Position numbers and translations under genes: made by a program. Below are positions 53,730 through 64,000 of a DNA stretch of 64,000 bases, one piece after another; the stretch's first letter is position 1, and each line of letters opens with the position of its first letter. Below the pieces are notes generated by a model. The model made no database searches. It saw only the letters and a list, made by a program, of their open reading frames with translations, and had not been told where the DNA came from. Source of the stretch: Pannonibacter carbonis (GTDB taxonomy: Bacteria; Pseudomonadota; Alphaproteobacteria; Rhizobiales; Stappiaceae); assembly GCF_003012935.1 (NCBI RefSeq), contig NZ_PUDR01000015.1, positions 1 to 64,000 on the forward strand, in the 5' to 3' direction.

Positions 53730-54668
53730 ATGAGCCAGGACAGCCCCGACAAGAGCCGCAGAGTGTCGATCGAGGCGGCTGCCTGCGGCCGGCTTGATGC
53801 CGTGCTGGCCGATGTTCCCGGACTTGCGGCGGCCATCGGCGACCTGTCTGCGATTTCACGGCAGGACGGGCTCAGCAACGAGGTCTTCCGCATCGATGGC
53901 AGCCGGGGGGAATTTGTCCTGCGGCTTGAACGGGCCAGCTTGCGTGGGCGGGTTGACCGGCGTGCCGAGGCAGCTTTTGCCAGGCGGGCGGCGGATCTGG
54001 GGCTTGGGCCAAGTGTCGTGCTGGCCGACCCGGAACGCGGCGTGATGCTGTTGCAGGCGCTGCCGGAGGCGCGTCCGCTTGCAAGCGGTGACAGGGCCGA
54101 CCCGGGTGAGGCAGTCCTGCTTGGCGTTGCCTTGCGCAAACTGCACCAGGCGGAGGGGCTTGTTGCCAGCCCCTTGCACCCCGAGGAACTGATTGCCGGG
54201 CTGCGGGCAAGGGTGCCGGCCGCACGGTTGTCTGCCCTGCAAACGCAGGTGGTGGAAGCGGCGATGGCTGCCGCGCGGGAACTGGGCGCGGACCCTGTCC
54301 ATCCGGTACCCAGTCACTGCGATCCGGTGCCGCAGAATGTGCTGCTGTCCGGCGGGCGGTTGTGGCTGATCGACTTCGAGTATGCAGCGCTGGCCGACCC
54401 GGCCTGGGACCTCGCCTATGCCGGACTTGAGGCGGGATATGGCGCGGCTGCGCGCATGGCACTGTTGACCGGCTATTGCGCCGGGGATTTTCCGGCGGCA
54501 GCAAAACTGGCCCTGCGGGTAGGGGAGATGCGACCGGTATGTGACGTCGTGTCGGCACTGTGGGCGCTGGATCAGGCGGAAGCCGGCAATCCGGCAACGG
54601 ACTTCACGGCCTATGCCGAAGCGCGGCTGGCACGGGCGCGAACTGCGCTTGATCGGTCCGGGGCATAG
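53730..54668 (+). CDS. Choline/aminoglycoside kinase-like phosphotransferase
   Basis: A 312-residue kinase-like protein. The N lobe has LSNEVFRIDGSRGEFVLRLER with the ATP-binding lysine position taken by arginine, the catalytic loop is SHCDPVPQNVLL (H-x-D-x4-N), and the metal motif is LIDFEYA. DFEYA is typical of choline/ethanolamine kinases and LicA-like proteins. The substrate may be choline, ethanolamine or a thiamine-like alcohol. The start at 53730 follows a GGTGATGCG region without a strong ribosome binding site. Confidence 0.83.
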   Translation: MSQDSPDKSRRVSIEAAACGRLDAVLADVPGLAAAIGDLSAISRQDGLSNEVFRIDGSRGEFVLRLERASLRGRVDRRAEAAFARRAADLGLGPSVVLADPERGVMLLQALPEARPLASGDRADPGEAVLLGVALRKLHQAEGLVASPLHPEELIAGLRARVPAARLSALQTQVVEAAMAAARELGADPVHPVPSHCDPVPQNVLLSGGRLWLIDFEYAALADPAWDLAYAGLEAGYGAAARMALLTGYCAGDFPAAAKLALRVGEMRPVCDVVSALWALDQAEAGNPATDFTAYAEARLARARTALDRSGA

Positions 54669-54704
54669 GCCCTTAGCCCGAATGCACAGCGGCTGCCCAA
54701 TTGT

Positions 54705-55673
54705 CTAGCGGGCGCCGGTCGGGTCGAAGGCGAGCACGCAGACCTGGTGCCGGTTGTTCATGTCGTCGCGAAGCGACATGTTTTCGGGATCGCGCAGCAG
54801 ATTGTCCCAAAGATCGTCAGATATCAGGGACGTTAGCGTGCAGGCGCAGATCTTGCGGCAGGCGGCCTCGTCCACACCGCCCAGAGCACAGGTGAAGCTG
54901 CAGTTGTCGACAAAGTCAGTCGAGGCCCGGTCTGGGATGAGATGCACGGCAGCCAGAAGCCAAAGCGCGCCGAACAGCACCGGTTGATGCAGAAGGTAGA
55001 CAGCCAGGGAATGGCGGCCCGCGAAACTGGCGAGCCTGCTGCCGGGGCCGCTCGGTTGCCACGCGGCCGCACGCAGGGTTGCCTTTGGCTGGCGCAGGAG
55101 ATGGCCGGCGGCAATACCGATCAGGGTCAAGCCGGCCCAGGGCGCAAGCGGAACATAGTCGACGCTGGAGACGCCCGGATCGCCAAGGCCGGTCCACAGC
55201 CACCAGGGACCATCCAGGGCTGGAACGCCCGGCACATAGGGCAGGGCGAGGATCAACCCGCCGGCAACAAGGGCGAGAGGGGCGCCGGCCAGCGCCGGCA
55301 GGCGGGCAAAGGGCAGGGCGATCAGGCTCGCGGCGGCAATGGCATGCAGGATGCCGAAGCGGACCAGCCCCTCGCCCAGGGCAAACCAGGTGCCAAGGCT
55401 TACAAGGGCCGCTGCCGCGAGGATCATGGCCTCGCGGCGCAGGAAGGCGCGCCAGCGAATGCCGGTCCCATGCGCCAGCGTGAGGCTGACGCCGGCCAGA
55501 AACAGGAAGCTGCCGGCAATGGCGGCGGCAAAGGCGCGCCAGCCCGGGGCCGTATCGACGGGCCAGTCGACAACGCCAAACCAGAACAGGTCCCAGGACA
55601 GGTGATAGACGCCCATTGCAAACAGCGCCAGACCGCGCAGGACGTCAAGGACCGGAAGGCGAGCCGGGGTCAT
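54705..55673 (-). CDS. DUF1624 membrane acyltransferase-like protein with a cysteine cluster
   Basis: A 322-residue multi-helix membrane protein of the DUF1624/heparan-alpha-glucosaminide N-acetyltransferase-like family: RLPVLDVLRGLALFAMGVYHLSWDLFWF at the start (read in parts) and a conserved histidine region SLAVYLLHQPVLFG. After the last helix a hydrophilic segment holds five cysteines, Cys258, 262, 272, 276 and 278 (C-x3-C-x9-C-x3-C-x-C). This looks like a metal or disulfide knot. The start at 55673 follows a 42-residue membrane protein gene by 19 bases. Confidence 0.83.
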   Translation of the reverse strand: MTPARLPVLDVLRGLALFAMGVYHLSWDLFWFGVVDWPVDTAPGWRAFAAAIAGSFLFLAGVSLTLAHGTGIRWRAFLRREAMILAAAALVSLGTWFALGEGLVRFGILHAIAAASLIALPFARLPALAGAPLALVAGGLILALPYVPGVPALDGPWWLWTGLGDPGVSSVDYVPLAPWAGLTLIGIAAGHLLRQPKATLRAAAWQPSGPGSRLASFAGRHSLAVYLLHQPVLFGALWLLAAVHLIPDRASTDFVDNCSFTCALGGVDEAACRKICACTLTSLISDDLWDNLLRDPENMSLRDDMNNRHQVCVLAFDPTGAR

Positions 55674-55692
55674 CAGCGGCTCTTGCCGCGCA

Positions 55693-55821
55693 TCAGCCAA
55701 GGAAAGCAGACAGCAGCAGGCTGGCAAAGCCGCCGAGCACAATGGTCGCGGCCACCAGGGGCCAGGGGGAGGGGCTGGTCGCGGCCGTGCTGTCCATGTC
55801 GAAACGGTCCTGGAGGCTCAT
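55693..55821 (-). CDS. Small single-span membrane protein (42 residues)
   Basis: The frame starts MSLQDRFDMDSTAATS and has one hydrophobic helix, LVAATIVLGGFASLLLSAFLG, which forms the C terminus (split here as LVAATIVLGG and FASLLLSAFLG). AAGG lies seven bases upstream of the ATG. It is 19 bases before the DUF1624 gene on the same strand, so the two are probably one operon. Very short, so the call rests on start signal, membrane helix and placement. No family was recognised. Confidence 0.6.
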   Translation of the reverse strand: MSLQDRFDMDSTAATSPSPWPLVAATIVLGGFASLLLSAFLG

Positions 55822-56089
55822 CGCTGACCTTTCTGCGGCTTCGGAGATACAGGTTCGCAAACGCGCCCGGCAGATGACCGGACAAAGGAGCCACAGGGAA
55901 CGACAGATATGGTTAATGAAAGGTTAAGGGGGCGAGTGCCCGGTTGGCGCTTGCTGCGCCGGTGGCGGGCGGAGCTGTCCCCGATGCGCTGAAACACGTG
56001 GCGGTGGCCGCACCCGAGGTTCCGGACGAGGAGTCAGGAAAAGTGTTTCACATTCAATAGCTTACCTCGGAAGCTGTGCAGGCCTCAGG

Positions 56090-56500
56090 TCACAAGCCCA
56101 GGGCTTCCAGCCCGCCTTCCAGATGGTCGGCAAGCATCGGCATGCGCAGCAGATAGGTGGAGGTGGCGGAGAAGGCGCGGTCGCGTGCTTCGTCAACGGC
56201 CTGTGCATAGTCGGAGGCATCAAAGTCCCCCCGGCCCAGCCAGACGAGGGCGACGAGTTCGGCGGCCTCGTCAATGTTGAGGTCATCGATTAACTCGCGG
56301 AGTTCCTCCTCGCTGAGATCTTCGCTCTCTTCCTCCGCCAGGCCGTTGTGATGGTGGCTGTCTGTGAGCAGATCCGGGTCGAATTCGACCTCCGCCTCAC
56401 CACGGTTCTCGTAGGCATCATCCAGGGCGGTCGATGCAGCCCGTGCCTTCTGCGCCAGCATGCGAATGGTGTCGGGGGACAAGGTGAGTTCGATGGCCAT
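56090..56500 (-). CDS. DUF3775 family acidic protein
   Basis: A 136-residue protein with the DUF3775 layout: MAIELTLSPDTIRMLAQKAR at the start, a very acidic middle (EEESEDLSEEELRELIDDLN), and LVALVWLGRGDFDASDYAQAV followed by a C-terminal ADHLEGGLEALG helix. The function is unknown. The net charge is strongly negative. It appears to be a single-gene unit with its own promoter. Confidence 0.82.
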   Translation of the reverse strand: MAIELTLSPDTIRMLAQKARAASTALDDAYENRGEAEVEFDPDLLTDSHHHNGLAEEESEDLSEEELRELIDDLNIDEAAELVALVWLGRGDFDASDYAQAVDEARDRAFSATSTYLLRMPMLADHLEGGLEALGL

Positions 56501-56575
56501 GGCTAGCCTCCGCGATCATGTCCCCACACTATCCACCGGCTTGCAAGTCTTGACAACTGGCCAAGGCCGGAAGGG

Positions 56576-56743
56576 CTAGTGGCTGCCAGCTTGCGGCGGT
56601 GGCAATTGGCGGTCTGGGCGGGCGGATGCAGCACTGTCCGGTCCGGTCAGGGAGATGATCACGGCGAGGATCAGGCCAAGAGCGATGGCAATGCCGAGGG
56701 GACGCAGGCTCGCTTCCTCTGGGTCACGGGACTGGCGGGGCAT
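56576..56743 (-). CDS. Small single-span membrane protein (55 residues)
   Basis: The frame begins MPRQSRDPEEASLRPLG, then one helix (IAIALGLILAVIISLTG), then a Pro/Gln-rich tail ending QAGSH. Only three bases separate its start from the stop of the upstream 90-residue membrane protein, so it is translationally coupled. No family was recognised. The clean helix and tight coupling support a real gene. Confidence 0.62.
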   Translation of the reverse strand: MPRQSRDPEEASLRPLGIAIALGLILAVIISLTGPDSAASARPDRQLPPPQAGSH

Positions 56744-56746
56744 GTG

Positions 56747-57019
56747 TCAGTGTCTCCAGGAGGTGGCCAGGTGGCGCGCATAGGCCGGCGAGGCGGATAG
56801 GCTGCGTTCCAGGCGATGCCACAGGGCCAGGGTGACGGCGCTCATGGCAAGAAATACACCGAGCAGCAGCAGGATCGCACCATCCACCGTGGCCGCTTCG
56901 CCGAAGACCGCATAGAGCCCGGCAGCCGCAATGCAGGCAATCGCGGTCACAGGCAGGATGCCGGGTAGGCGGTTGTGGTCGGCTCGCGGGTCATGCTGAT
57001 GGAAGAAAGATCCGGTCAC
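56747..57019 (-). CDS. Small two-helix membrane protein (90 residues)
   Basis: A 90-residue protein that starts with GTG at 57019 behind AAAGGA, reading VTGSFFHQHDPRADHNRLPG, then two hydrophobic helices (ILPVTAIACIAAAGLYAVFG and AILLLLGVFLAMSAVTLALW) and a short C-terminal part ending LATSWRH. I do not recognise a family. It leads a two-gene unit with the 55-residue membrane protein. A GGAAC-N17-CATT sequence upstream resembles a general stress sigma factor promoter. Confidence 0.65.
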   Translation of the reverse strand: MTGSFFHQHDPRADHNRLPGILPVTAIACIAAAGLYAVFGEAATVDGAILLLLGVFLAMSAVTLALWHRLERSLSASPAYARHLATSWRH

Positions 57020-57055
57020 GATGTGTCCTTTCCTTCGGAATTCCGATGAAGGGAC

Positions 57056-57081
57056 AATGATCGGTGATTGCGACGCGTTCC
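57056..57081 (-). promoter_or_regulatory. Possible EcfG-type promoter of the small membrane protein operon
   Basis: On the minus strand GGAAC (57081-57077) is followed after 17 bases by CATT (57059-57056), one base from the EcfG consensus GGAAC-N16/17-CGTT. It lies about 37 bases from the GTG start. It may be chance. Confidence 0.3.
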
Positions 57082-57234
57082 CGCTTGGATCATGACGCAG
57101 TGCGACAGATTTTGCGGCCATTTCAGGGCAAGGTCGTTAGCCTTGTCATTTTCTGATTCACTTCTTTTTGGGGAAATGCTGCGAGAGTGCGCTGCAATAC
57201 TCTGGTGGTTGGTCGGTCAGGTCCGGAAGAACGG

Positions 57235-59666
<2,432 letters not shown>

Positions 59667-59733
59667 AATTAAGGCGTTAGGGCGCAGAGCGGGTCGTCCG
59701 GTCGCGCCCGCGCCACATTGTATTGTCACAATG

Positions 59734-59780
59734 AACCCGGTTCGGCACGGCGCTTGGCGTCACTGCCGGGCCGGGTTTTT
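59734..59780 (+). terminator. Terminator after the aminotransferase gene
   Basis: AACCCGG and CGGCA arms pair with TGCCG and CCGGGTT, with a two-base internal mismatch and a 16-base loop, followed by a run of five T. Located 68 bases after the stop. Confidence 0.8.
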
Positions 59781-59843
59781 CGTTCAGGTCCCTATGACCG
59801 CAGCGGCACCTTGCCTTCTCGATCTCGTCCACGGAGACTTCTG

Positions 59844-60326
59844 ATGATTCGTTCCACGCTCTTTGCTGCCGCCCTGGCTGTCGCTTCCATTGCAACGCCG
59901 GCGCTGGCGCAGAACCAGGCCCCGGGCTTGCAGATTGGCGTCTTGACCTGCGTTGTCACGGGCGAAAGCAACTTTATTGTCGGTTCCAGCCATTCGCTGT
60001 CCTGCGCCTACAAGCCGGCCATCGATGCACCGGTCGAGACCTACAAGGGCAAGATCACGGATTACGGCGTTGACATCGGCTCCACCTCCAATGCCAATCT
60101 GGTCTGGGGCGTGCTGGCGCCGAGTGCTGACATGAAGCCAGGTGCTCTGGCCGGCACCTATGCTGGCGTGACGGCCGGCGTAACGCTGGGCGCCGGGCTT
60201 GAGGCCAATGCCCTGATCGGTGGCCTGGATCGCTCCATCGCACTCAACCCGCTGAGCCTTGAAAGCAACACCGGCGCCAACATCACCCTTGGCGTCGCCA
60301 AGCTGTCGCTGGAAGCGGTCGAGTAA
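59844..60326 (+). CDS. DUF992 family exported protein
   Basis: A 160-residue protein with a signal peptide (cleavage after ATPALAQ) and a DUF992 domain: IGVLTCVVTGESNFIVGSSHSLSCAYKP (read in parts) contains the two conserved cysteines, then KITDYGVDIGSTSNANLVWGV and the glycine-rich GTYAGVTAGVTLGAGLEAN strands. The family is found mainly in Hyphomicrobiales and its role is unknown. GGAG lies seven bases before the ATG. Confidence 0.87.
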   Translation: MIRSTLFAAALAVASIATPALAQNQAPGLQIGVLTCVVTGESNFIVGSSHSLSCAYKPAIDAPVETYKGKITDYGVDIGSTSNANLVWGVLAPSADMKPGALAGTYAGVTAGVTLGAGLEANALIGGLDRSIALNPLSLESNTGANITLGVAKLSLEAVE

Positions 60327-60366
60327 TCCGCAATCCGGCTGGTTCCAGCCCGGTTCAAATCGACAG

Positions 60367-60393
60367 GAGGGCGGCTTCGGCTGCCCTCTTTTT
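60367..60393 (+). terminator. Terminator after the DUF992 gene
   Basis: GAGGGC and GCCCTC pair, extended by GGC/GCT around a TTCG loop, and are followed by six T. Located 40 bases after the stop codon. Confidence 0.88.
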
Positions 60394-60413
60394 TGTTAAC
60401 GGCCCCAAAGCGG

Positions 60414-60509
60414 TCATCCCCGCCTTGTGCGGGGATCCATGCTGTCATGATGGCTGTTCTTTGATGGGCCTGAGCCCGATTTCTGGATCCCCGCACAAGG
60501 CGGGGATGA
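60414..60509. repeat. REP-like inverted repeat pair (BIME-like)
   Basis: A 26-base element (60414-60439, beginning TCATCCCCGCC and ending GGGGATCCA) is repeated in perfect inverted orientation at 60484-60509, around a 44-base centre. Each element itself forms a CCCCGC/GCGGGG hairpin. This is the common chromosome-dispersed palindrome type of alphaproteobacteria and differs in sequence from the repeats at 46 and 48 kb. Confidence 0.85.
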
Positions 60510-60663
60510 CTCCTGTGAGAGCGTCTTCGCAGGGAGAAAAACCGCGAGCCCGTCCGGACCACGGCGGAATCCGATTCACCGGGTTGGGCCGGTAACCTCG
60601 CAACCCGAGTTGATCATGGCCGTGGGGTTTTCAATCGTCCTCCGTACCGCCCCCGGCCCCCCT

Positions 60664-61005
60664 TCACTTCCGCTCGTCGCTGTCCTTGTTGATCTCGCGG
60701 CAGGCCGGGTTGCTGGTCGACGGGCATGGCTCGGTCAGCTTGTGATTGCGGTCCTTGCGCTGCTGCTCAAGCTGCAGCGTCTGGCTGTCCAGCGTGCCGA
60801 GCTGACGGGCGCGGGCTCGGTCCAGCAGCCTTGCCGGGTTTTGGGCCCGGGCAGCGCGCCCGCCTGCTGTGCCATTGTCGTGGAAGCCGCCGAGCGCCGA
60901 GGTCTGGGCGGTCAATGGTGATGTCTGGACGGCGAGTGCCATTGCGCCAAGGCACAGCGCCGCGAGAGTGTGCGGCAGATCAATCCCGGGCAGTCGCATT
61001 GGCAT
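60664..61005 (-). CDS. Hypothetical exported protein
   Basis: A 113-residue frame with a signal-like N terminus (MPMRLPGIDLPHTLAALCLG to SPLTAQ) and a polar, charged mature part rich in Arg, Gln and Asp, with two cysteines near the C terminus (EPCPSTSNPAC). I do not recognise a family. It converges with the DUF992 gene and diverges from the EF-G-like gene. The start at 61005 is preferred; 60999 is possible. Confidence 0.6.
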   Translation of the reverse strand: MPMRLPGIDLPHTLAALCLGAMALAVQTSPLTAQTSALGGFHDNGTAGGRAARAQNPARLLDRARARQLGTLDSQTLQLEQQRKDRNHKLTEPCPSTSNPACREINKDSDERK

Positions 61006-61232
61006 GGTGTTCTCGTGGGTGAGCCGCGGACAGGGCGGGTCCAGCAATGCGTCATGGTCCGGCCGCTGGCAAGGCCTGGTTCGATGTTGCAGTGCCGCAC
61101 ATGTTTTCCTTGCGTCGGCTTACAAAACGGCGCGAGCATGGCGGACCGCCCCAAGGCGGGCGGTGGCGCGGCCTTGCGGCGTCCATCCTGTCGCAAACCG
61201 CGCTGGCACCCCAGCCAACGGGAGGCGGCGGC

Positions 61233-63308
61233 ATGACACAAGATCACACGCAGACAAGCGGGAAGGCAGCGACAGACGGCAGACACGCAGGGCCCCGGTG
61301 CATCGCGCTGGTTGGGCCCTTTGCCAGTGGCAAGACGACCCTGCTGGAGGCCATTCTCGCCCGCACCGGGGCATTGACGCGGCAAGGCAGCGTGACGGCT
61401 GGCTCCAGCGTCGGCGACGGCAGTCCGGAAGCCCGCGCGCACAGCATGAGCGTCGAGGTGAATGTGGCCGAGACCGAATATCTCGGCGATCGCTACACGT
61501 TTCTGGATTGTCCCGGATCGGTGGAGTTTCTCAGCGAAGCCCAGGGCGTGCTCGGCGGTGTCGACCTCGCCGTCGTGGTGGCCGAGGCCGATGACAAGAA
61601 GATCCCGGCGCTGCAACTGATCCTGAAGACGCTGGAGGATCGCGGCATTCCGCGCGTTCTCTTCCTCAACAAGATCGATCGGACGGAGCGACGGGTTCGC
61701 GAGGTGCTGGCGGCCCTGCAGCCGGCGTCAAGCGTGCCGCTGGTGCTGCGCCAGATCCCGATCTGGAAGAACGGCATCGCCATGGGCTTCATCGATCTCG
61801 CGCTCGAGCGCGCCTTTGTCTACCGGGAACACGCCGAGAGCCTGGTGATCGAGATGCCGACCGACGAGCATCAGCGTGAGGTCGAGGCGCGGTTCTCCAT
61901 GCTGGAGCGGCTGGCGGATCATGATGATGTGCTGATGGAGGCGCTGCTGGAGGACATCGCCCCCGGACGCGAGCGGATCTTCACCGATCTTGGCGAGGAG
62001 ATGCGCCAAGGCCTGATCTGCCCTGTGTTCATCGGCTCTGCCGACCATGGCAACGGTATCCAGCGGCTGATGAAGGCGCTGCGGCACGAAGCACCGGGGA
62101 TCCTGTTCACGCAGCGCAGGCTGGACCTGCCGAAGGAGTGCGAGGCGGTGCAGGTGCTCAAGACGCTGCATACCTCGCATGGCGGCAAGCTGTCGCTGGT
62201 GCGCGTGCTGGCAGGGCGGGTAGGCGAGGCGGCCACGCTCGTTCGTCCGGATGGTTCTGAAGTGCGGGTCAGCGGCATTGCCACGCTCTATGGCCAGCAG
62301 ACCAGCAAGCGGGGGCCGGCGGAAGCTGGCGAGACAGTGGCGCTGGGCAAGCTCGAAGGCGTCATCACAGGTGAAACGCTTGGGCTGCAAGGTGTCGTGC
62401 CGCAGGTGGCGCGGTCCTGGGTGCCTGAACCGGTGCTCAGCGTTGCCCTGTCGGCTGCCGAGCGCAAGGATGAGGTCAAGCTGTCGTCAGCCTTGGCCAA
62501 GCTGGTCGAGGAAGACCCGGGGCTCAAGGTGTCGCAGTCGGGGCATTCCGGCGAGACCTTGTTGCAGGGGCAGGGCGAAATGCACCTGCGGGTGGCGCAG
62601 GAGCGGCTGCGTGGCAAATACGGCCTTGCGATTGATGTGCATGCACCGAAAGTGGCCTATCGCGAGACCATCCGTTCCAGCACGTCTGTGCGTGGACGGC
62701 ACAAGAAGCAGTCTGGCGGACACGGCCAGTTTGGCGATGTGGCGCTGGAGATCCGGCCGCAGGGACGCGGTGAGGGCTTTGTCTTTGCCGATCGGATCAC
62801 GGGCGGTGTGGTGCCAAAGCAGTATATTCCAGCGGTCGGGGAGGGCGTTGCCGAAGCGCTCGGCACCGGTCCGCTCGGCTTTCCGCTCGTCGACCTTGCC
62901 GTCACCTTGACGGACGGTTCCTATCACTCTGTCGACAGTTCGGATCAGGCCTTCAAGATGGCGGCGATCCTTGCCATGCGCGAGGGACTGCCGCAATGCG
63001 CGCCCGTGCTGCTGGAGCCGGTGCATCAGGTCAAGGTGTTCTGTCCAAGCGAGGCGACATCGCGGATCAATGCGATCATATCGGGACGGCGGGGACAGCT
63101 TCTGGGCTTTGATGCGCGCCCCGGCTGGCCTGGATGGGATGAGGTGCGGGCCTTGATGCCTGAGTCGGATATCACCGACCTGATCATCGAACTCAGGTCG
63201 GCAACGTCCGGCGTCGGCAGCTTCACCCACCGCTTTGATCATCTCGCCGAACTGGTGGGCAAGGCGGCGGACCAGGTGGTGCAGAGGGCGTCCGCCCGCG
63301 CGGCCTGA
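61233..63308 (+). CDS. Elongation factor G-like GTPase (EF-G paralogue)
   Basis: A 691-residue EF-G-like protein with all five domains. G1 is GPFASGKTT (residues 28-36), G4 is NKID (146-149), and domain IV has RHKKQSGGHGQFGDV. G3 reads DCPGSVEF at 92-99: serine replaces the histidine of DTPGHVDF that activates water for GTP hydrolysis in EF-G and EF-Tu. The switch I region is also shortened and lacks the ERGITI block. It is therefore not the housekeeping EF-G. GGAGG lies seven bases before the ATG at 61233. A terminator follows. Confidence 0.9.
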   Translation: MTQDHTQTSGKAATDGRHAGPRCIALVGPFASGKTTLLEAILARTGALTRQGSVTAGSSVGDGSPEARAHSMSVEVNVAETEYLGDRYTFLDCPGSVEFLSEAQGVLGGVDLAVVVAEADDKKIPALQLILKTLEDRGIPRVLFLNKIDRTERRVREVLAALQPASSVPLVLRQIPIWKNGIAMGFIDLALERAFVYREHAESLVIEMPTDEHQREVEARFSMLERLADHDDVLMEALLEDIAPGRERIFTDLGEEMRQGLICPVFIGSADHGNGIQRLMKALRHEAPGILFTQRRLDLPKECEAVQVLKTLHTSHGGKLSLVRVLAGRVGEAATLVRPDGSEVRVSGIATLYGQQTSKRGPAEAGETVALGKLEGVITGETLGLQGVVPQVARSWVPEPVLSVALSAAERKDEVKLSSALAKLVEEDPGLKVSQSGHSGETLLQGQGEMHLRVAQERLRGKYGLAIDVHAPKVAYRETIRSSTSVRGRHKKQSGGHGQFGDVALEIRPQGRGEGFVFADRITGGVVPKQYIPAVGEGVAEALGTGPLGFPLVDLAVTLTDGSYHSVDSSDQAFKMAAILAMREGLPQCAPVLLEPVHQVKVFCPSEATSRINAIISGRRGQLLGFDARPGWPGWDEVRALMPESDITDLIIELRSATSGVGSFTHRFDHLAELVGKAADQVVQRASARAA

Positions 63309-63329
63309 TCTCTGCCAGCACACACTCGC

Positions 63330-63356
63330 GGCCGGGCGGCAGGCTGCCCGGCCTTT
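63330..63356 (+). terminator. Terminator after the EF-G-like gene
   Basis: GGCCGGGC pairs with GCCCGGCC around an 8-base loop and runs into TTT. Located 22 bases after the stop codon. Confidence 0.75.
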
Positions 63357-63503
63357 GAATGATGCTGGTGAGGCTTCACGCAAGGGTGACGGTTCTCCTC
63401 CCTGGCTCACTGCAGCGTGACTTGTCAGGAGGGCTCAATCCCGGTCCTTCTAGAGGGATGACAGGCCGGGATCGCACCGGCCAGCGATCTGAGGGAGCTT
63501 GGC

Positions 63504-64000
63504 ATGAATATCATCGGCAAACGAGCGTGGGAGATGGCGGAGCATCTGACAACGCCTGAACACCTGTTCTTCAGCCGGCGACAGGCTTTGACCGGGCTGG
63601 GCCTCGGTCTCGCAGGAGGGATTGCGGGCAGCCTGCTGCCGTCGCCCCTGCGCGCGGAAGAGGACCCGAGTGCCGGGCTGTATCCGGTTGGCCGCAATGC
63701 CGCCTATACGCTCGACCGGGACCTGACGAACCCGGCCTTTGTCGAGACCTACAACAATTTCTACGAGTTCGGCTCGCACAAGCGCATCTCTGCTGCGGCG
63801 CAGAAGCTGCCGATCCGCCCCTGGGTGCTGAAGATTGACGGGCTTTGCGACAATCCGCAGGAAATCGGCATCGACGACCTGCTGAAGAAGATGCCGCTGG
63901 AAGAAAGGCTGTACCGCCACCGCTGTGTCGAGGCCTGGTCAATGGCGGTGCCGTGGTCCGGCTTTGCTCTGGCGGAACTGGTCAAGCTGGCGAGCCCGCA
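63504..64000 (+). CDS. msrP: Protein-methionine-sulfoxide reductase, molybdenum subunit (partial)
   Basis: The first 165 residues of a MsrP/YedY protein; the gene runs off the right edge. A Tat signal is seen as SRRQALTGLGLGLAGG (24-39), the family block TYNNFYEFGSHK lies at 82-93, and RHRCVEAWSMAVPWSGF holds Cys141, the ligand of the molybdenum. MsrP repairs oxidised methionines in periplasmic proteins with electrons from the haem protein MsrQ, whose gene may follow outside the window. GAGGGAG precedes the ATG at 63504. Confidence 0.93.
   Translation, partial: MNIIGKRAWEMAEHLTTPEHLFFSRRQALTGLGLGLAGGIAGSLLPSPLRAEEDPSAGLYPVGRNAAYTLDRDLTNPAFVETYNNFYEFGSHKRISAAAQKLPIRPWVLKIDGLCDNPQEIGIDDLLKKMPLEERLYRHRCVEAWSMAVPWSGFALAELVKLASP

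Overview
The window looks like chromosome of a GC-rich alphaproteobacterium, most probably of the order Hyphomicrobiales (Rhizobiales). The supports are a DUF1402 protein, a DUF992 protein, an Omp25/Omp31-type small porin, a UvrB of 967 residues, a nadABC operon, a MarR plus PetR-like regulator pair, and the SDR-uvrC-pgsA-moaD-moaE gene set. I cannot name the genus. No rRNA, tRNA, CRISPR array, transposase, integrase or phage gene was seen. Most of the window is ordinary core and shell chromosome.

Layout. 0.3-3.6 kb: ubiK-like gene, ybjN-like gene, proC, a TetR-like regulator and a CsaA-like tRNA-binding protein. 3.6-6.3 kb: a minus-strand operon of MarR regulator, OmpR-type response regulator and histidine kinase. 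6.6-15.3 kb: a Bcr/CflA exporter, moaE, moaD and pgsA, then a block (GNAT, HlyU-like, tdk, EEP phosphodiesterase), then uvrC and an SDR. 15.7-21.2 kb: a beta-barrel outer membrane protein and an RND efflux pair. 21.3-31.3 kb: GST, RNase T2 with an exported partner, rlmJ with a GNAT, a glycine-rich cold-shock protein, an MBL hydrolase, DUF1402, an MFS carrier with a chalcone-isomerase-like protein, and a periplasmic binding protein. 31.7-35.2 kb: flavin monooxygenase, cupin and AraC regulator. 35.2-40.3 kb: glycosyltransferase, radical SAM protein, chorismate mutase, DEAD-box helicase and HupE.

40.4-44.2 kb is the NAD de novo synthesis operon nadABC, preceded by an exact palindrome and a degenerate copy of it. 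44.5-48.3 kb is the most accessory-looking stretch. It holds an MFS carrier, then a two-gene SMR exporter and a MarR regulator enclosed by two copies of a 247-bp tandem repeat block. A 15-base motif is shared between the SMR promoter and the MarR promoter, which ties regulator to pump. 48.3-64.0 kb holds uvrB, a VOC/DUF1579 operon facing a MarR gene with a leaderless-type promoter, a SelW-like protein, a phosphotransferase, an acyltransferase with a cysteine cluster, several very small membrane proteins, a PAS protein, an aspartate aminotransferase, a DUF992 protein, an EF-G paralogue lacking the usual switch II histidine, and the start of msrP, which runs off the right edge.

I did not find a clear new defence or mobile system. 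The best leads are the repeat-bounded SMR/MarR cassette with its shared operator, the lysozyme-like reading of DUF1402, the divergent EF-G, the glycine-rich cold-shock protein, and the small membrane-protein operons. All assignments come from reading the sequence and from family knowledge; no database search was possible.
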